Assembly (NCBI GenBank): GCA_023412455.1
Contig: JAEYNQ010000256.1
Location: 1-40,555 of the forward strand
DNA: 40,555 bases
From: Bacillota bacterium
GTDB taxonomy: Bacteria; Bacillota; Clostridia; Lachnospirales; Cellulosilyticaceae
Direction: 5' to 3'
The notes beneath the pieces are model-generated. The model was given only the letters and a program-made list of their open reading frames with translations. It did not search any database and had not been told where the DNA came from. The position numbers and the translations under genes are program-made. Shown one piece after another: positions 22,963 to 31,140 of the stretch. Numbering within the stretch: the stretch's first letter is position 1; every line of letters starts with the position of its first letter.

Positions 22963-24112
22963 CTCTTCCCTCCTCTATTTCTGTAATAACCTTTTGAATA
23001 TAAGTCCGTTCTTCCTCCTCAAAGGTTTTATCACTTACATAACCTAGAAACTCCATAAATACTTCTGTTATGCTTTTTTGCTTCTGATTTAAGAAGTCAC
23101 TACTTCCTACTTCCTGGGTTTCTCCTGCTTCCTTAGACTCTTCTACAAATTCTGTTCCCAATATATGAGGGTACACATTTCTTAGCCTTGCCACACTATT
23201 TTCAACATCTATCCCCACAATACGAGCATAGACGTAATCTTCACGATGTTCATCGGATATCGCTTCCTCAATTAATTTTTCCAATGGTCCCTTTAGTACC
23301 CTTACATCACGTAAAGGTATAAGTTCACGTTCTTCTACAGTTAACAGGCCTTCCTTATCTATCTCTAATAGAACAAAGCCCTTTTTTTGATTAGCTTCTG
23401 ATACAGAGTACTTTAATAGGGAGCCACTATAACGAATAGAGTGACTTCCCATAGCTTGCCTCTTGTGAAGATGACCTAAAGCGGTATAGGTAAAATCCAT
23501 AAAATGACTAGCATCTACTAATTCTGCTCCTCCCACTACGCTTAGGCGCCTTTCTGAATCAGACACATCCCCTCCTGTTACAAAGGCATGGGCTACGAGT
23601 AAAGTAGGAACCTCTCTTTTTTCGGCTAAAATAGCCTCGGTTAAATAACCCATAGCTTCATTATGACGGCGAATGTTCTCATCACCTGCTAGCTGCCTGA
23701 CTTCAGCGGGTTCCACATAAGGAAGCATATAAACATCTATAACTTCTTCTCCCTTTTTCAAGGTTACTCTTTCATAGCCCCTTTTACAGGTTCCTACTAT
23801 ATAAAGCTTCTGACTTCTAAATATTTCACTTCCAAAGTTAAGCCGTTCATGACTGTCATGATTACCTGCTATAATAAGTGTTTCGATTTTATATTCTAAA
23901 ATGACTTTACCCAAAAAGGCATTAAAAAGTTCTACAGCTGCTTCATTAGGGATGGCTTTATCATATACATCCCCTGCTATAATAAGGACATCAACTTGTT
24001 CTTTTTGAATACAGTCAAGTAATTGATCTAATATATAACGCTGATCCTCTATAAGTGAATAACCATGCAGGGTTCTCCCCAAATGCCAATCAGACGTATG
24101 CAAAATTTTCAC
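22952..24112 (-). CDS. sbcD: SbcD, Mre11-like nuclease subunit
   Basis: SbcD is a Mre11-type metallophosphoesterase with 3'-5' exonuclease and endonuclease activity, partnered with SbcC. Phosphoesterase motifs are all present: HTSDWHLGR, IIAGDVYDKAIP, IIAGNHDSHERL, LLVAHAFVTGG and TALGHLHKRQ. The frame is open to ATG 24148, but GTG 24112 gives the family N-terminus MKILHTSDWH and has AGAGG eight bases before it. The resulting 386 residues are usual. An extended -10 (TGGTATACT, minus strand about 24149-24157) lies close upstream and could be the promoter. Confidence 0.95.
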   Translation of the reverse strand: MKILHTSDWHLGRTLHGYSLIEDQRYILDQLLDCIQKEQVDVLIIAGDVYDKAIPNEAAVELFNAFLGKVILEYKIETLIIAGNHDSHERLNFGSEIFRSQKLYIVGTCKRGYERVTLKKGEEVIDVYMLPYVEPAEVRQLAGDENIRRHNEAMGYLTEAILAEKREVPTLLVAHAFVTGGDVSDSERRLSVVGGAELVDASHFMDFTYTALGHLHKRQAMGSHSIRYSGSLLKYSVSEANQKKGFVLLEIDKEGLLTVEERELIPLRDVRVLKGPLEKLIEEAISDEHREDYVYARIVGIDVENSVARLRNVYPHILGTEFVEESKEAGETQEVGSSDFLNQKQKSITEVFMEFLGYVSDKTFEEEERTYIQKVITEIEEGRDET

Positions 24113-24304
24113 TTTCTTCACCTCTTTTTTCTTATTCTCTCTTAACATAGTATACCATTTTCATAAGATATACTAGCTATTAAAAGATTTTCCAGTAGGC
24201 CTCTCCCACTTGTTATTAAGCTATGTTATAATAACCCTATAATTCACATAATAAATTATATTATTATTTGTTAATAGAATAATTCATTACATAGGAGACA
24301 TAAA

Positions 24305-25303
24305 ATGAAAAGCAAAAAACTAGTTGTTAAAGACACCTATATAAAACCTAAGCACTTTAACCCCCGGAAATTTGTTTATCTTTTTCTACTTGCTGTTTTA
24401 GTAAGTGGCATCCTTTATCAGCGTATCAGTATTTATTTAAACGCTAATCGCTATGCTCGAGTGGGAGAGCTCATTGATGTAGGTACTTCTACTATGCACG
24501 TTTATACAGGTGGACAAGGAGATATCACCTTTGTCCTTAGCGCCAATATAGGAGCTATTTCTCCTTATGCTTCCCTGTCCCCATTACATCAAGAATTATC
24601 TAAAATGGGGAAAGTGGTTGTCTATGATAAACCTGGCTATGGCTGGAGTGATTTCACTAAAGCCCCTCGTGATTTAGATACTCTGACAGCAGAAATCCAT
24701 ACAGCTCTCACCCAGTCTCAGCAGACAACACCTTATATTCTAGTAGCCCACTCCTTAGGTTCCCTAGAAGCTCTTCGTTATGCCCAACGCTATCCTGAGG
24801 AGGTGGCTGGTATCTTACTGATAGATGGTGCAAGTCCTAGCTTTTGTAAAACCTATAACAACATTATGATTGCAGAATCTTTCTTGCTTAATCTCTCACG
24901 TCAACTGGGACTTCTCCGTTTAGGCAATAAATGGGGCTATTTTGACTATGCCCTTCTTCCTAATCCTGAATTAGATGAAGAGGCTCTCTCCTTATCTAAA
25001 GGTTTAGGACTAGAAAAAATATGGAATCGCAACATACTGGAAGAACAACTTCACGTTAAAAGTAATGCCAAACTCATTTTAGAAGCCGGAGATTTAGGCG
25101 CTTTGCCTATTTATTTTCTTACCTCTACTTCTAATATCTATGGAAATTGGAACCAAACACAACAAGAATTTTTTTCTCTCTCTTCACAAGCTAAACAGTT
25201 TCCCATGAAAGGCTCCTCTGAACAAATTGAGAAAAAAGACCTGCCCGATATTCTCAATGCCTGCAATGAATTACTCACCTACTTACAACCTGATGAAGAA
25301 TAA
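24305..25303 (+). CDS. Membrane-anchored alpha/beta-hydrolase-fold protein, catalytic histidine not seen
   Basis: A single N-terminal membrane helix (about residues 27-44) leads into an alpha/beta hydrolase fold. Family features are VVVYDKPGYGWSD, the nucleophile elbow LVAHSLGSLEALRYAQRYP and VAGILLIDGASP. In active relatives the last conserved block reads roughly SGHxIHxExP. Here the matching place reads KGSSEQIEKKDLPDI, with no histidine, so hydrolase activity is doubtful unless another residue serves. The elbow is AHSLG rather than GxSxG, a change common in this subgroup. It is a lone plus-strand gene, divergent from sbcD, with AGGAGA before ATG 24305 and a shared terminator after it. The substrate is unknown. 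Confidence 0.8.
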   Translation: MKSKKLVVKDTYIKPKHFNPRKFVYLFLLAVLVSGILYQRISIYLNANRYARVGELIDVGTSTMHVYTGGQGDITFVLSANIGAISPYASLSPLHQELSKMGKVVVYDKPGYGWSDFTKAPRDLDTLTAEIHTALTQSQQTTPYILVAHSLGSLEALRYAQRYPEEVAGILLIDGASPSFCKTYNNIMIAESFLLNLSRQLGLLRLGNKWGYFDYALLPNPELDEEALSLSKGLGLEKIWNRNILEEQLHVKSNAKLILEAGDLGALPIYFLTSTSNIYGNWNQTQQEFFSLSSQAKQFPMKGSSEQIEKKDLPDILNACNELLTYLQPDEE

Positions 25304-25331
25304 TAGTTTTTTTGCCTTACTTACTGCCAAA

Positions 25332-25392
25332 AAGAGCTTTTCATATTTCACTAAAGATCCTTTGGTCCTTTAGCCCATTATGAAAAGCTCTT
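25332..25392. terminator. Bidirectional terminator between convergent genes
   Basis: AAGAGCTTTTCATA (25332-25345) pairs perfectly with TATGAAAAGCTCTT (25379-25392), with an inner CTAAAG/CTTTAG stem. T-rich sequence lies on both sides. It separates the plus-strand hydrolase from the minus-strand YedF-like gene. Confidence 0.8.
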
Positions 25393-25441
25393 CTTAACTT
25401 CCTATCCTTTTTTTAGTAAGTTTACTTATACTATAAAAGCC

Positions 25442-25780
25442 TTATAGCGTAATAACCTTTTCGCTTTGTAGTAAAATATCTGCTATTTCCTCCATATTGG
25501 TAATACGGCCAGCCACAAGGGCTTTATCATTACAGGCCTTAAAGACACACGTACCACAAGCTAATAATTCTACCCCTTTTTCTTCAAGACTCTGTAATAT
25601 CTCCCCAAAATAAGAACCTTTTATAACTAACTTTACACCTGAGTTATAAAAGATAATGACATCAGGCACTTCTAAACTTGCTAGAATCTTACGTAAGAAT
25701 GTACCAATTAAAGTATGTCCCACTTCCTCATCGCCCCTACCTAATGTGGCACTATTAATAACAATGACTGTCCTATACAT
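25442..25780 (-). CDS. DsrE-fold protein matching the C-terminal domain of YedF
   Basis: In many Clostridia, YedF joins a TusA-like sulfur carrier to a DsrE-fold domain and is linked to selenium or sulfur relay. This protein of 112 residues contains only the second part. It has VINSATLGRGDEEVGHTLI, then VIIFYNSGVKL, EKGVELLACGTCVF with a Cys-x2-Cys pair, and AGRITNMEEIADIL. No TusA domain or selD/selenocysteine gene is nearby. The start at ATG 25780 has GGGGG upstream. It may be a stand-alone sulfurtransferase-like protein. The function is not established. Confidence 0.75.
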   Translation of the reverse strand: MYRTVIVINSATLGRGDEEVGHTLIGTFLRKILASLEVPDVIIFYNSGVKLVIKGSYFGEILQSLEEKGVELLACGTCVFKACNDKALVAGRITNMEEIADILLQSEKVITL

Positions 25781-25854
25781 TGATTTTCCCCCTTAATGTT
25801 ACCTTGCATAACATTATTTTATGCTTTATGTCATTAATGGGTGCAATCAATAGC

Positions 25855-26199
25855 TTATTTTGACTTCTTTAGGTAAAATATGATATCTATAATGCCCTTT
25901 ACAATCGATGCAATTAAAAAGACTGTGCTCACTATAAAGCCTGCAATCCCAATCCCCTTACTCTTCTTGTTTTTCATACTAATGGCCCCTAGTACTGTTC
26001 CTACAATGGTAACAGGTAAGCCAATAATAGGTACTAACCACCCTAAAGAACCTATTATTCCTAAAACAAGAGACGTCCATGCATTGAGATTTTGACTGGC
26101 TGGTTTACTGATCTCGTCATCCCTATCCTCAAACTCATCTGTCAAATCAAATTCTGGTTCCTCAAAGTCTAATTCTTCCCCCATTAATTCTTCTTCCAT
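25855..26199 (-). CDS. DUF4190-like small membrane protein
   Basis: An acidic N-terminus of about 35 residues (rich in Glu and Asp) precedes two membrane helices (about 42-72 and 84-109). The motif SLVLGIIGSLGWLVPIIGLP, then VLGAISMKNKKSKGIGIAGF, is typical of DUF4190-type proteins. The function is unknown. ATG 26199 is preceded by AAGGAGG at good spacing. It stands between the YedF-like gene and the pot operon and seems to be its own unit. A long run of A/T-rich sequence upstream holds no other gene. Confidence 0.75.
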   Translation of the reverse strand: MEEELMGEELDFEEPEFDLTDEFEDRDDEISKPASQNLNAWTSLVLGIIGSLGWLVPIIGLPVTIVGTVLGAISMKNKKSKGIGIAGFIVSTVFLIASIVKGIIDIIFYLKKSK

Positions 26200-26346
26200 T
26201 CTCTCATCCTCCTTTTCTAACTATTAGCTAGTATTACCTACCCCTTTATTATAGTCTAATCTCTGTATACTTTAAAGTCCTCCTCATCTGTTTTTCTTTA
26301 ATACTCCTTTCTTATTGATAGGACTTATAAGTTAGCGCACAAAAAA

Positions 26347-26377
26347 ATGCCTTCAGCTACTTTTTAGCTAAAAGCAT
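26347..26377 (-). terminator. Terminator of the polyamine operon
   Basis: ATGC-x-TT-x-AGCTA pairs with TAGCTAAAAGCAT, allowing small mismatches. On the minus strand the stem is followed by seven T residues. It lies about 30 bases past the potD stop codon. Confidence 0.8.
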
Positions 26378-26408
26378 CTTTTCGTTGTAGGGTATGCTAC
26401 TGGAGATC

Positions 26409-27470
26409 TTATTGATTAGAAGCCTTTACTTGTGTCCAAATATCTGAATAAACTTCAATCATATCTGAAGGATCACTAAACATTTCCATATTAGATGCTC
26501 CTGTAATACTTTCATCTGGATAAGCTACAGGACTATTTTTAATTTCCTCTGGCAAAAGCTCTCTCGCTTCACTAATAGGTGTAGAATAACCAATATATTC
26601 TGCGTTTCTAGCTGCTATATCTGGGCGACATAAGAAATCAATATATTTATAAGCGGCTTCTACATTCTTAGCAGCCTTTGGCATAACAATGGAATCTACA
26701 AAGTAATTAGACCCCTCTTGAGGAATGGCAAAATCAAGATCTGGATTTTGATCCATCATGACCATGGCATCACCTGCCCAAGCAATCATAAGAGCGGCTT
26801 CACCATTTACCATCTTTCCTTTTCCTTCATCCCCTACATAAGCCAAAACAAGAGGTGCTTGTTCAATTAAGAGGTCTTTTGCTTCTTGTAGTTGCTGTAC
26901 ATCTTTGGTATTCATAGAGTAACCTAATTTTTTTAGGGCTACCATAATAGAATCTCTCTCACTATCATACATGAAAATTTTATCATCGTATTGCTTGTCC
27001 CATAAAATGTCCCAACTATCTACTGGTTCATTGACCATGGTCTTATTATAAACGATTCCTACTGTTCCCCACATATAAGGCACAGAATAACTATCGGCGC
27101 TATCAAAAGGAAGCCCTTTGAAACGCGTATCAATCTTTGCATAGTTTGGTATCTTACTGGTATCTATCTGTGCTAACATATCCTTATTAATCATTTTTTC
27201 AATCATATAATCCGAAGGGAAAAGAAGGTCATAATTGACATTACCTGGCTCAACAGAAGCATACATTTCTTCGTTGTTAGCATATTCGGAGTAAACCACT
27301 TTAATCCCTGTTTCTTTTGTAAAATCTGCATTCACATCTGGGTCAATATAATCTCCCCAGTTATAAACAACCACCTTGTTTTCTGAACTACTTCCTCCAC
27401 ACCCAACAAGTGAAATGGCCATCACACCCACAAGCCCTAACTGGAGCACTTGTTTCATAGACTTTTTCAT
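26409..27470 (-). CDS. potD: Spermidine/putrescine-binding lipoprotein
   Basis: PotD is the extracellular polyamine receptor of the PotABCD importer. A lipoprotein signal (MKKSMKQVLQLGLVGVMAIS, then LVGCGG with the lipid cysteine) is followed by the family start VVVYNWGDYIDPDV. Further PotD segments are YDLLFPSDYMIEKM, VPYMWGTVGIVYNK, NGEAALMIAWAGDAM and FVDSIVMPKAAKN. I use ATG 27470, with AAGGTGG eight bases upstream, rather than GTG 27482. Length of 353 residues is usual. It is the last gene of the operon, 29 bases behind potC. Spermidine versus putrescine preference cannot be told. Confidence 0.94.
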   Translation of the reverse strand: MKKSMKQVLQLGLVGVMAISLVGCGGSSSENKVVVYNWGDYIDPDVNADFTKETGIKVVYSEYANNEEMYASVEPGNVNYDLLFPSDYMIEKMINKDMLAQIDTSKIPNYAKIDTRFKGLPFDSADSYSVPYMWGTVGIVYNKTMVNEPVDSWDILWDKQYDDKIFMYDSERDSIMVALKKLGYSMNTKDVQQLQEAKDLLIEQAPLVLAYVGDEGKGKMVNGEAALMIAWAGDAMVMMDQNPDLDFAIPQEGSNYFVDSIVMPKAAKNVEAAYKYIDFLCRPDIAARNAEYIGYSTPISEARELLPEEIKNSPVAYPDESITGASNMEMFSDPSDMIEVYSDIWTQVKASNQ

Positions 27471-27499
27471 TGACTTAACCACCTTTCATTTTGTTACTC

Positions 27500-28270
27500 T
27501 TATTTTTGTTTTGCCTCTCGACTTGCCTTTAAATTAGAAAAAACTAAAATTACAATAATCGTGGTAAACATTAAAGTAGAAATCGCATTAATGGTAGGGT
27601 TAACTCCCTTTCTCGCCATAGAGTAAATTTTAATAGGAAGTGTATCTACACCTGCTCCTTTATTAAAAAAGCTTACTACAAAGTCATCAATAGATAATGT
27701 AAAAGCTATAAAGGTTCCTGCAATCACACCTGGCATAATTTCTGGCAAAATAACTTTTTTAAAAGCATAACTTGGCGTAGCCCCTAAATCTAAAGCTGCT
27801 TCATACAAATTATAATCCATTTGTTGCAGTCTTGGCATAACAGAAAGAATGACATAAGGAATGCAAAAAGTAATATGAGAAATAATAAGCGTTGGTAGTC
27901 CAAAAGGTAATTTTATCACTGAAAATAACATCATAAGGGAAATACCAATAACAATATCTGGACTTAAAAGAGGTATATATGTGACATAAAGAACAAATTT
28001 CTTTTGCCACCCTCGCATTTTATGAATCCCCATTGCTGCAAAGGTACCAATAGCCGTTGCCCCCAAAGAAGAGATCACGGCAATAAGTATGGTATACATA
28101 AAAGCCTGTTGGATACCTGCATCATTAAACATCTTTGTATACCAATCTAAAGTAAAGCCTTTCCACACAGGTAGGCGGTTATTGTTAAATGAAAAAACCA
28201 TAAGAAGTGCAATGGGTGCATACATCACCACTAAAATAATGGCCACATAAGACTTTTTAAGCCATTTCAT
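27500..28270 (-). CDS. potC: Polyamine ABC transporter permease PotC
   Basis: One of two membrane subunits of the polyamine importer. It has six predicted spans and the EAA loop that docks the ATPase: YEAALDLGATPSYAFKKVIL followed by PEIMPG. The periplasmic start NNNRLPVWKGFTLDWYTKMF is PotC-like. The stop of potB and the ATG at 28270 overlap as TGATG, a sign of translational coupling. This start is preferred to the TTG one codon earlier. Length of 256 residues is standard. Confidence 0.94.
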   Translation of the reverse strand: MKWLKKSYVAIILVVMYAPIALLMVFSFNNNRLPVWKGFTLDWYTKMFNDAGIQQAFMYTILIAVISSLGATAIGTFAAMGIHKMRGWQKKFVLYVTYIPLLSPDIVIGISLMMLFSVIKLPFGLPTLIISHITFCIPYVILSVMPRLQQMDYNLYEAALDLGATPSYAFKKVILPEIMPGVIAGTFIAFTLSIDDFVVSFFNKGAGVDTLPIKIYSMARKGVNPTINAISTLMFTTIIVILVFSNLKASREAKQK

Positions 28271-29085
28271 CAAAATAATCCACCTCCTCTTCCATCTAAA
28301 GTATCTTTCTTGCCTAGGAAAGAAAGGGCAAGAAGTACAAGTATCATTAAAATCATAGAAATAGCTGAACCAAAGCCTAAATCTCGTGTACGGGTAAATT
28401 GCTCTTCGATAATATTACCAATCAGCATGACTTTACCTCCACCTAAAAGACGTGTAATGAGGAAGGTGGTAAGAGCAGGCATAAAGACCATCACAAGACC
28501 TGTCACAACGCCAGGCATACTCAGTGGTAAAATAACTTTTCTAAAAGTGGTTACCTTGTTAGCTCCTAGGTCATAAGAAGCCTCTACAAGATTATGATCA
28601 ATTTTGCAAAGGGCATTATAAATAGGTAACACCATAAAAGGAAAAAAGTTATAAACCATACCAAAAATTACAGCTTTATCACCATATAAAAACTTAATAG
28701 TTGGTAACCCTAACCATTGCAAAAAACTATTGATGACACCTGTATTTTCCAATAAACTCGCCCAAGCATAAGTACGTAACAAGGAATTCATCCACATAGG
28801 AAGAATAACTAAAAGTAAAATGATTTTTTTATTAGACATTTGTCTGCCACTCAATATCATAGCTAAAGGATAGGCTAAAACAAGACAAATCAAAGTACTT
28901 ATAAAGGCCAATTCCACTGAACGCCATAGGGCTTTAATATAATAGGGTTCTAAAAATTTTTGGTAGCTCGCTAAAGAAAAGTGCCCCTCTTGAAAGAAAC
29001 TAAAATAGACAATGAGCAATAAAGGTACAACAATAAATATGGCTGACCATATCACATAAGGTACGGCTAAAGACTTTCTATTCAT
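28270..29085 (-). CDS. potB: Polyamine ABC transporter permease PotB
   Basis: The second membrane subunit of PotABCD. It has six predicted spans and an EAA loop VEASYDLGANKVTTFRKVIL then PLSMPG. The open frame reaches back to 29181, inside potA, but ATG 29085 is preceded by AAGGAGG and yields the family N-terminus MNRKSLAVPYVIWSAIF. The product is 271 residues. potA ends two bases upstream, and potC overlaps at the end. Confidence 0.94.
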   Translation of the reverse strand: MNRKSLAVPYVIWSAIFIVVPLLLIVYFSFFQEGHFSLASYQKFLEPYYIKALWRSVELAFISTLICLVLAYPLAMILSGRQMSNKKIILLLVILPMWMNSLLRTYAWASLLENTGVINSFLQWLGLPTIKFLYGDKAVIFGMVYNFFPFMVLPIYNALCKIDHNLVEASYDLGANKVTTFRKVILPLSMPGVVTGLVMVFMPALTTFLITRLLGGGKVMLIGNIIEEQFTRTRDLGFGSAISMILMILVLLALSFLGKKDTLDGRGGGLF

Positions 29086-29087
29086 GG

Positions 29088-30143
29088 CTACCTCCTTTTC
29101 ATAATATGAATGTCCTCTGGTGTAATCACCATGCCTACTGTACTTCCTACGGGTGACATGGCTGTAGAGTGTACAATCCAAGAATAACTACTACTCTTAA
29201 TAAGCATCTCATAGTGTACCCCTTTAAAAGTGACACTCTCAACGCTCCCCTTAAGCATGCCTTTCTCTTCAGCTACAATTTTTATATCCTCTGGTCTAAC
29301 CACTACATCAATAGCTGTATTTTCGCCAAAGCCTGCATCCACACATTCAAAATCAACATCATGAAAACGTACAAGATAATCTTTAAGCATGATCCCTTCT
29401 AATATATTACTCTCACCAATAAAGTCTGCAACAAAAGCATTTTTAGGCTCATTGTAGATATCTACTGGGGTACCAATTTGTTGTACCTTCCCTTCATTCA
29501 TAATAGCTATTGTATCTGACATAGTCAGTGCTTCTTCTTGATCATGTGTCACATAAATAAAGGTGATGCCGACTTTTTGTTGAATTCTCTTTAATTCGAT
29601 TTGCATACCTTTACGTAATTTAAGATCCAAAGCGCCCAGTGGTTCATCTAAAAGTAAAACCTGTGGTTCATTAACTAAAGCTCTTGCAATTGCAATACGT
29701 TGTTGTTGTCCACCACTTAGTGAGTCAATACTTCTTTTTTCATAACCTCTTAAGTTAACTAATTCAAGCATTTCATATACTTTCTTCTGAATAAGATGTT
29801 TATCCATCTTTTTAATATGAAGACCAAAGCTAATATTATCCTCTACATTCATATGAGGAAAAAGGGCATATTTTTGAAAAACAGTATTGATTTTACGCTT
29901 ATAAGGAGGCAAGCTCCCAATATCTTTTCCTTCAAAAAAGACTTCACCTTCTGTAGCATTATCAAAGCCTCCAATAATACGAAGCAATGTGGTCTTCCCA
30001 CATCCACTTGGCCCTAATAAGGTCAAAAACTCATTACGCCTAATGTACATAGTAATATCTTGCAGTACTTGTGTATCATCAAAACTTTTAGATATATGCT
30101 TTAAATCAATTATATTATCATTGGATTTATTTTTATCATTCAT
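29088..30143 (-). CDS. potA: Polyamine ABC transporter ATPase PotA
   Basis: This ATPase drives PotBC. Walker A is GPSGCGKTTLLRIIGG, the Q-loop is in TVFQKYALFPHMNVEDN, the signature LSGGQQQRIAIARAL, Walker B LLLDEPLGALDLKLRK and the switch histidine YVTHDQEEALTM. A C-terminal TOBE domain (about 240-351) includes VVRPEDIKIV and a final VITPEDIHIM. Length of 351 residues is typical. ATG 30143 has AAGGAG upstream. The regulator gene ends 15 bases before, so both are on one transcript. Confidence 0.95.
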   Translation of the reverse strand: MNDKNKSNDNIIDLKHISKSFDDTQVLQDITMYIRRNEFLTLLGPSGCGKTTLLRIIGGFDNATEGEVFFEGKDIGSLPPYKRKINTVFQKYALFPHMNVEDNISFGLHIKKMDKHLIQKKVYEMLELVNLRGYEKRSIDSLSGGQQQRIAIARALVNEPQVLLLDEPLGALDLKLRKGMQIELKRIQQKVGITFIYVTHDQEEALTMSDTIAIMNEGKVQQIGTPVDIYNEPKNAFVADFIGESNILEGIMLKDYLVRFHDVDFECVDAGFGENTAIDVVVRPEDIKIVAEEKGMLKGSVESVTFKGVHYEMLIKSSSYSWIVHSTAMSPVGSTVGMVITPEDIHIMKRR

Positions 30144-30158
30144 CCCTTTTTATCTCCT

Positions 30159-30698
30159 TTAAAAACTTGGTGGTGATGCAACCCATAAAACAATTGCCTT
30201 CGTCTTACCTGTATTCTGCAAATAATGATTCCCTATGGGTCTAAAATAAAAGCTATCGCCCTTTTTCGCACGATACTTTTTATTTCCTATATGAACATAA
30301 ATATTGCCTGCTATTACATAACCAAACTCTTCACCTTCATGGGGTGCATCAATAGTAGATTGCCCACCTGGTTCAATATTTATAAGAATAGGTTCCATAT
30401 CATTCTTTTGTGCATTAGGAATAAGCCAAGTAATCATGTTTCCATCTTCTTTATCTTCTTTTTCAAAAACATCCTGTTTCGTAAAAACAATCTTTTCCTG
30501 ACTAGACTCATTAAAGAAATCCTTTAAGTTTGTTCCGAGACATTCTAATATATCAATAAGTGTGGCAATAGATGGGGAAGTAAGTCCTCTTTCAACTTGG
30601 GATATAAAACCTTTTGAAAGCTCACATCGATCAGCAAGTTCTTCCTGTGTGAGTCCATTTTTCTTTCTTAACTGGTTAATTTTATTACCAATATCCAC
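30159..30698 (-). CDS. XRE-cupin transcriptional regulator of the pot operon
   Basis: An N-terminal Cro/C1-type helix-turn-helix (about residues 5-60: NKINQLRKKNGLTQEELADR, SKGFISQVERGLTSPS) is joined to a C-terminal cupin (about 105-175: GGQSTIDAPHEGEEFGYVIA, then KKGDSFYFRPIGNHYLQN). This is the PuuR-like design, in which the cupin senses a small molecule. As the first gene of the pot operon it most likely senses polyamine and represses its own unit. The start is GTG 30698 with AGGAGG seven bases upstream. Length of 179 residues is typical. The ligand is inferred from context. Confidence 0.88.
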   Translation of the reverse strand: MDIGNKINQLRKKNGLTQEELADRCELSKGFISQVERGLTSPSIATLIDILECLGTNLKDFFNESSQEKIVFTKQDVFEKEDKEDGNMITWLIPNAQKNDMEPILINIEPGGQSTIDAPHEGEEFGYVIAGNIYVHIGNKKYRAKKGDSFYFRPIGNHYLQNTGKTKAIVLWVASPPSF

Positions 30699-30775
30699 CT
30701 TTAACCCTCCTTAACCTTTTATATTTTTAACTGTTTATAAACTTTTTGTTTACAGCTATTAAACTTACCTATCAA

Positions 30776-30804
30776 ATTATAACGACTAATATACTAAACG
30801 TCAA
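30776..30804 (-). promoter_or_regulatory. Sigma-A promoter of the regulator-potABCD operon
   Basis: TTGACG, 17 bases, TATAAT on the minus strand, close to consensus. It is about 75 bases before the regulator GTG. A 10-base palindrome GTTTATAAAC lies in the leader at 30733-30742. Confidence 0.85.
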
Positions 30805-30852
30805 TACAAAATCTCCAAAAATGTATCAAGATAAAACATTTTGTTTAGTATA
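30790..30852. promoter_or_regulatory. Candidate operator pair: spaced 10-bp inverted repeat
   Basis: TATACTAAAC (30790-30799) and its exact reverse complement GTTTAGTATA (30843-30852) are 53 bases apart centre to centre, about five helical turns. The first arm overlaps the spacer and -35 of the pot promoter. Two half-sites on the same face would suit a looping or cooperative repressor. The rest of 30860-31065 is AT-rich with no gene seen. Confidence 0.45.
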
Positions 30853-31067
30853 ACCTATACTTGTTAGCTACTACCTTAGTATAACGCGTTTTCAGCCCCT
30901 ACTTTTTTGGATATTCCACTTCATTTTCTCTCTGTACCCTAAATATTTTTAATACGTAATAATTTTCCAACTCTATAAACAATTACTATTTCTATAAAAT
31001 AAGTTTAGTTATACTCATTTTATTTTCCTAATAACGCTTCCCCACTACTGCTTTGCATTTTGCAAAA

Positions 31068-31102
31068 AAAGGTAGCTCCCTCAACAATAAGGAACTACCT
31101 TT
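31068..31102 (-). terminator. Terminator of the efflux operon
   Basis: AAAGGTAG-x-TCC pairs with GGA-x-CTACCTTT across an 11-base loop. On the minus strand seven T residues follow. It lies about 40 bases past the tolC-like stop codon. Confidence 0.88.
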
Positions 31103-31140
31103 CGTTTTTCATCTCTTTTTACTTATTACTCTCCTACAGC

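Noticed and set aside
29086..29181. Longer start for potB
   Set aside because: The extra 32 residues overlap the end of potA and are not family-like. ATG 29085 follows AAGGAGG.
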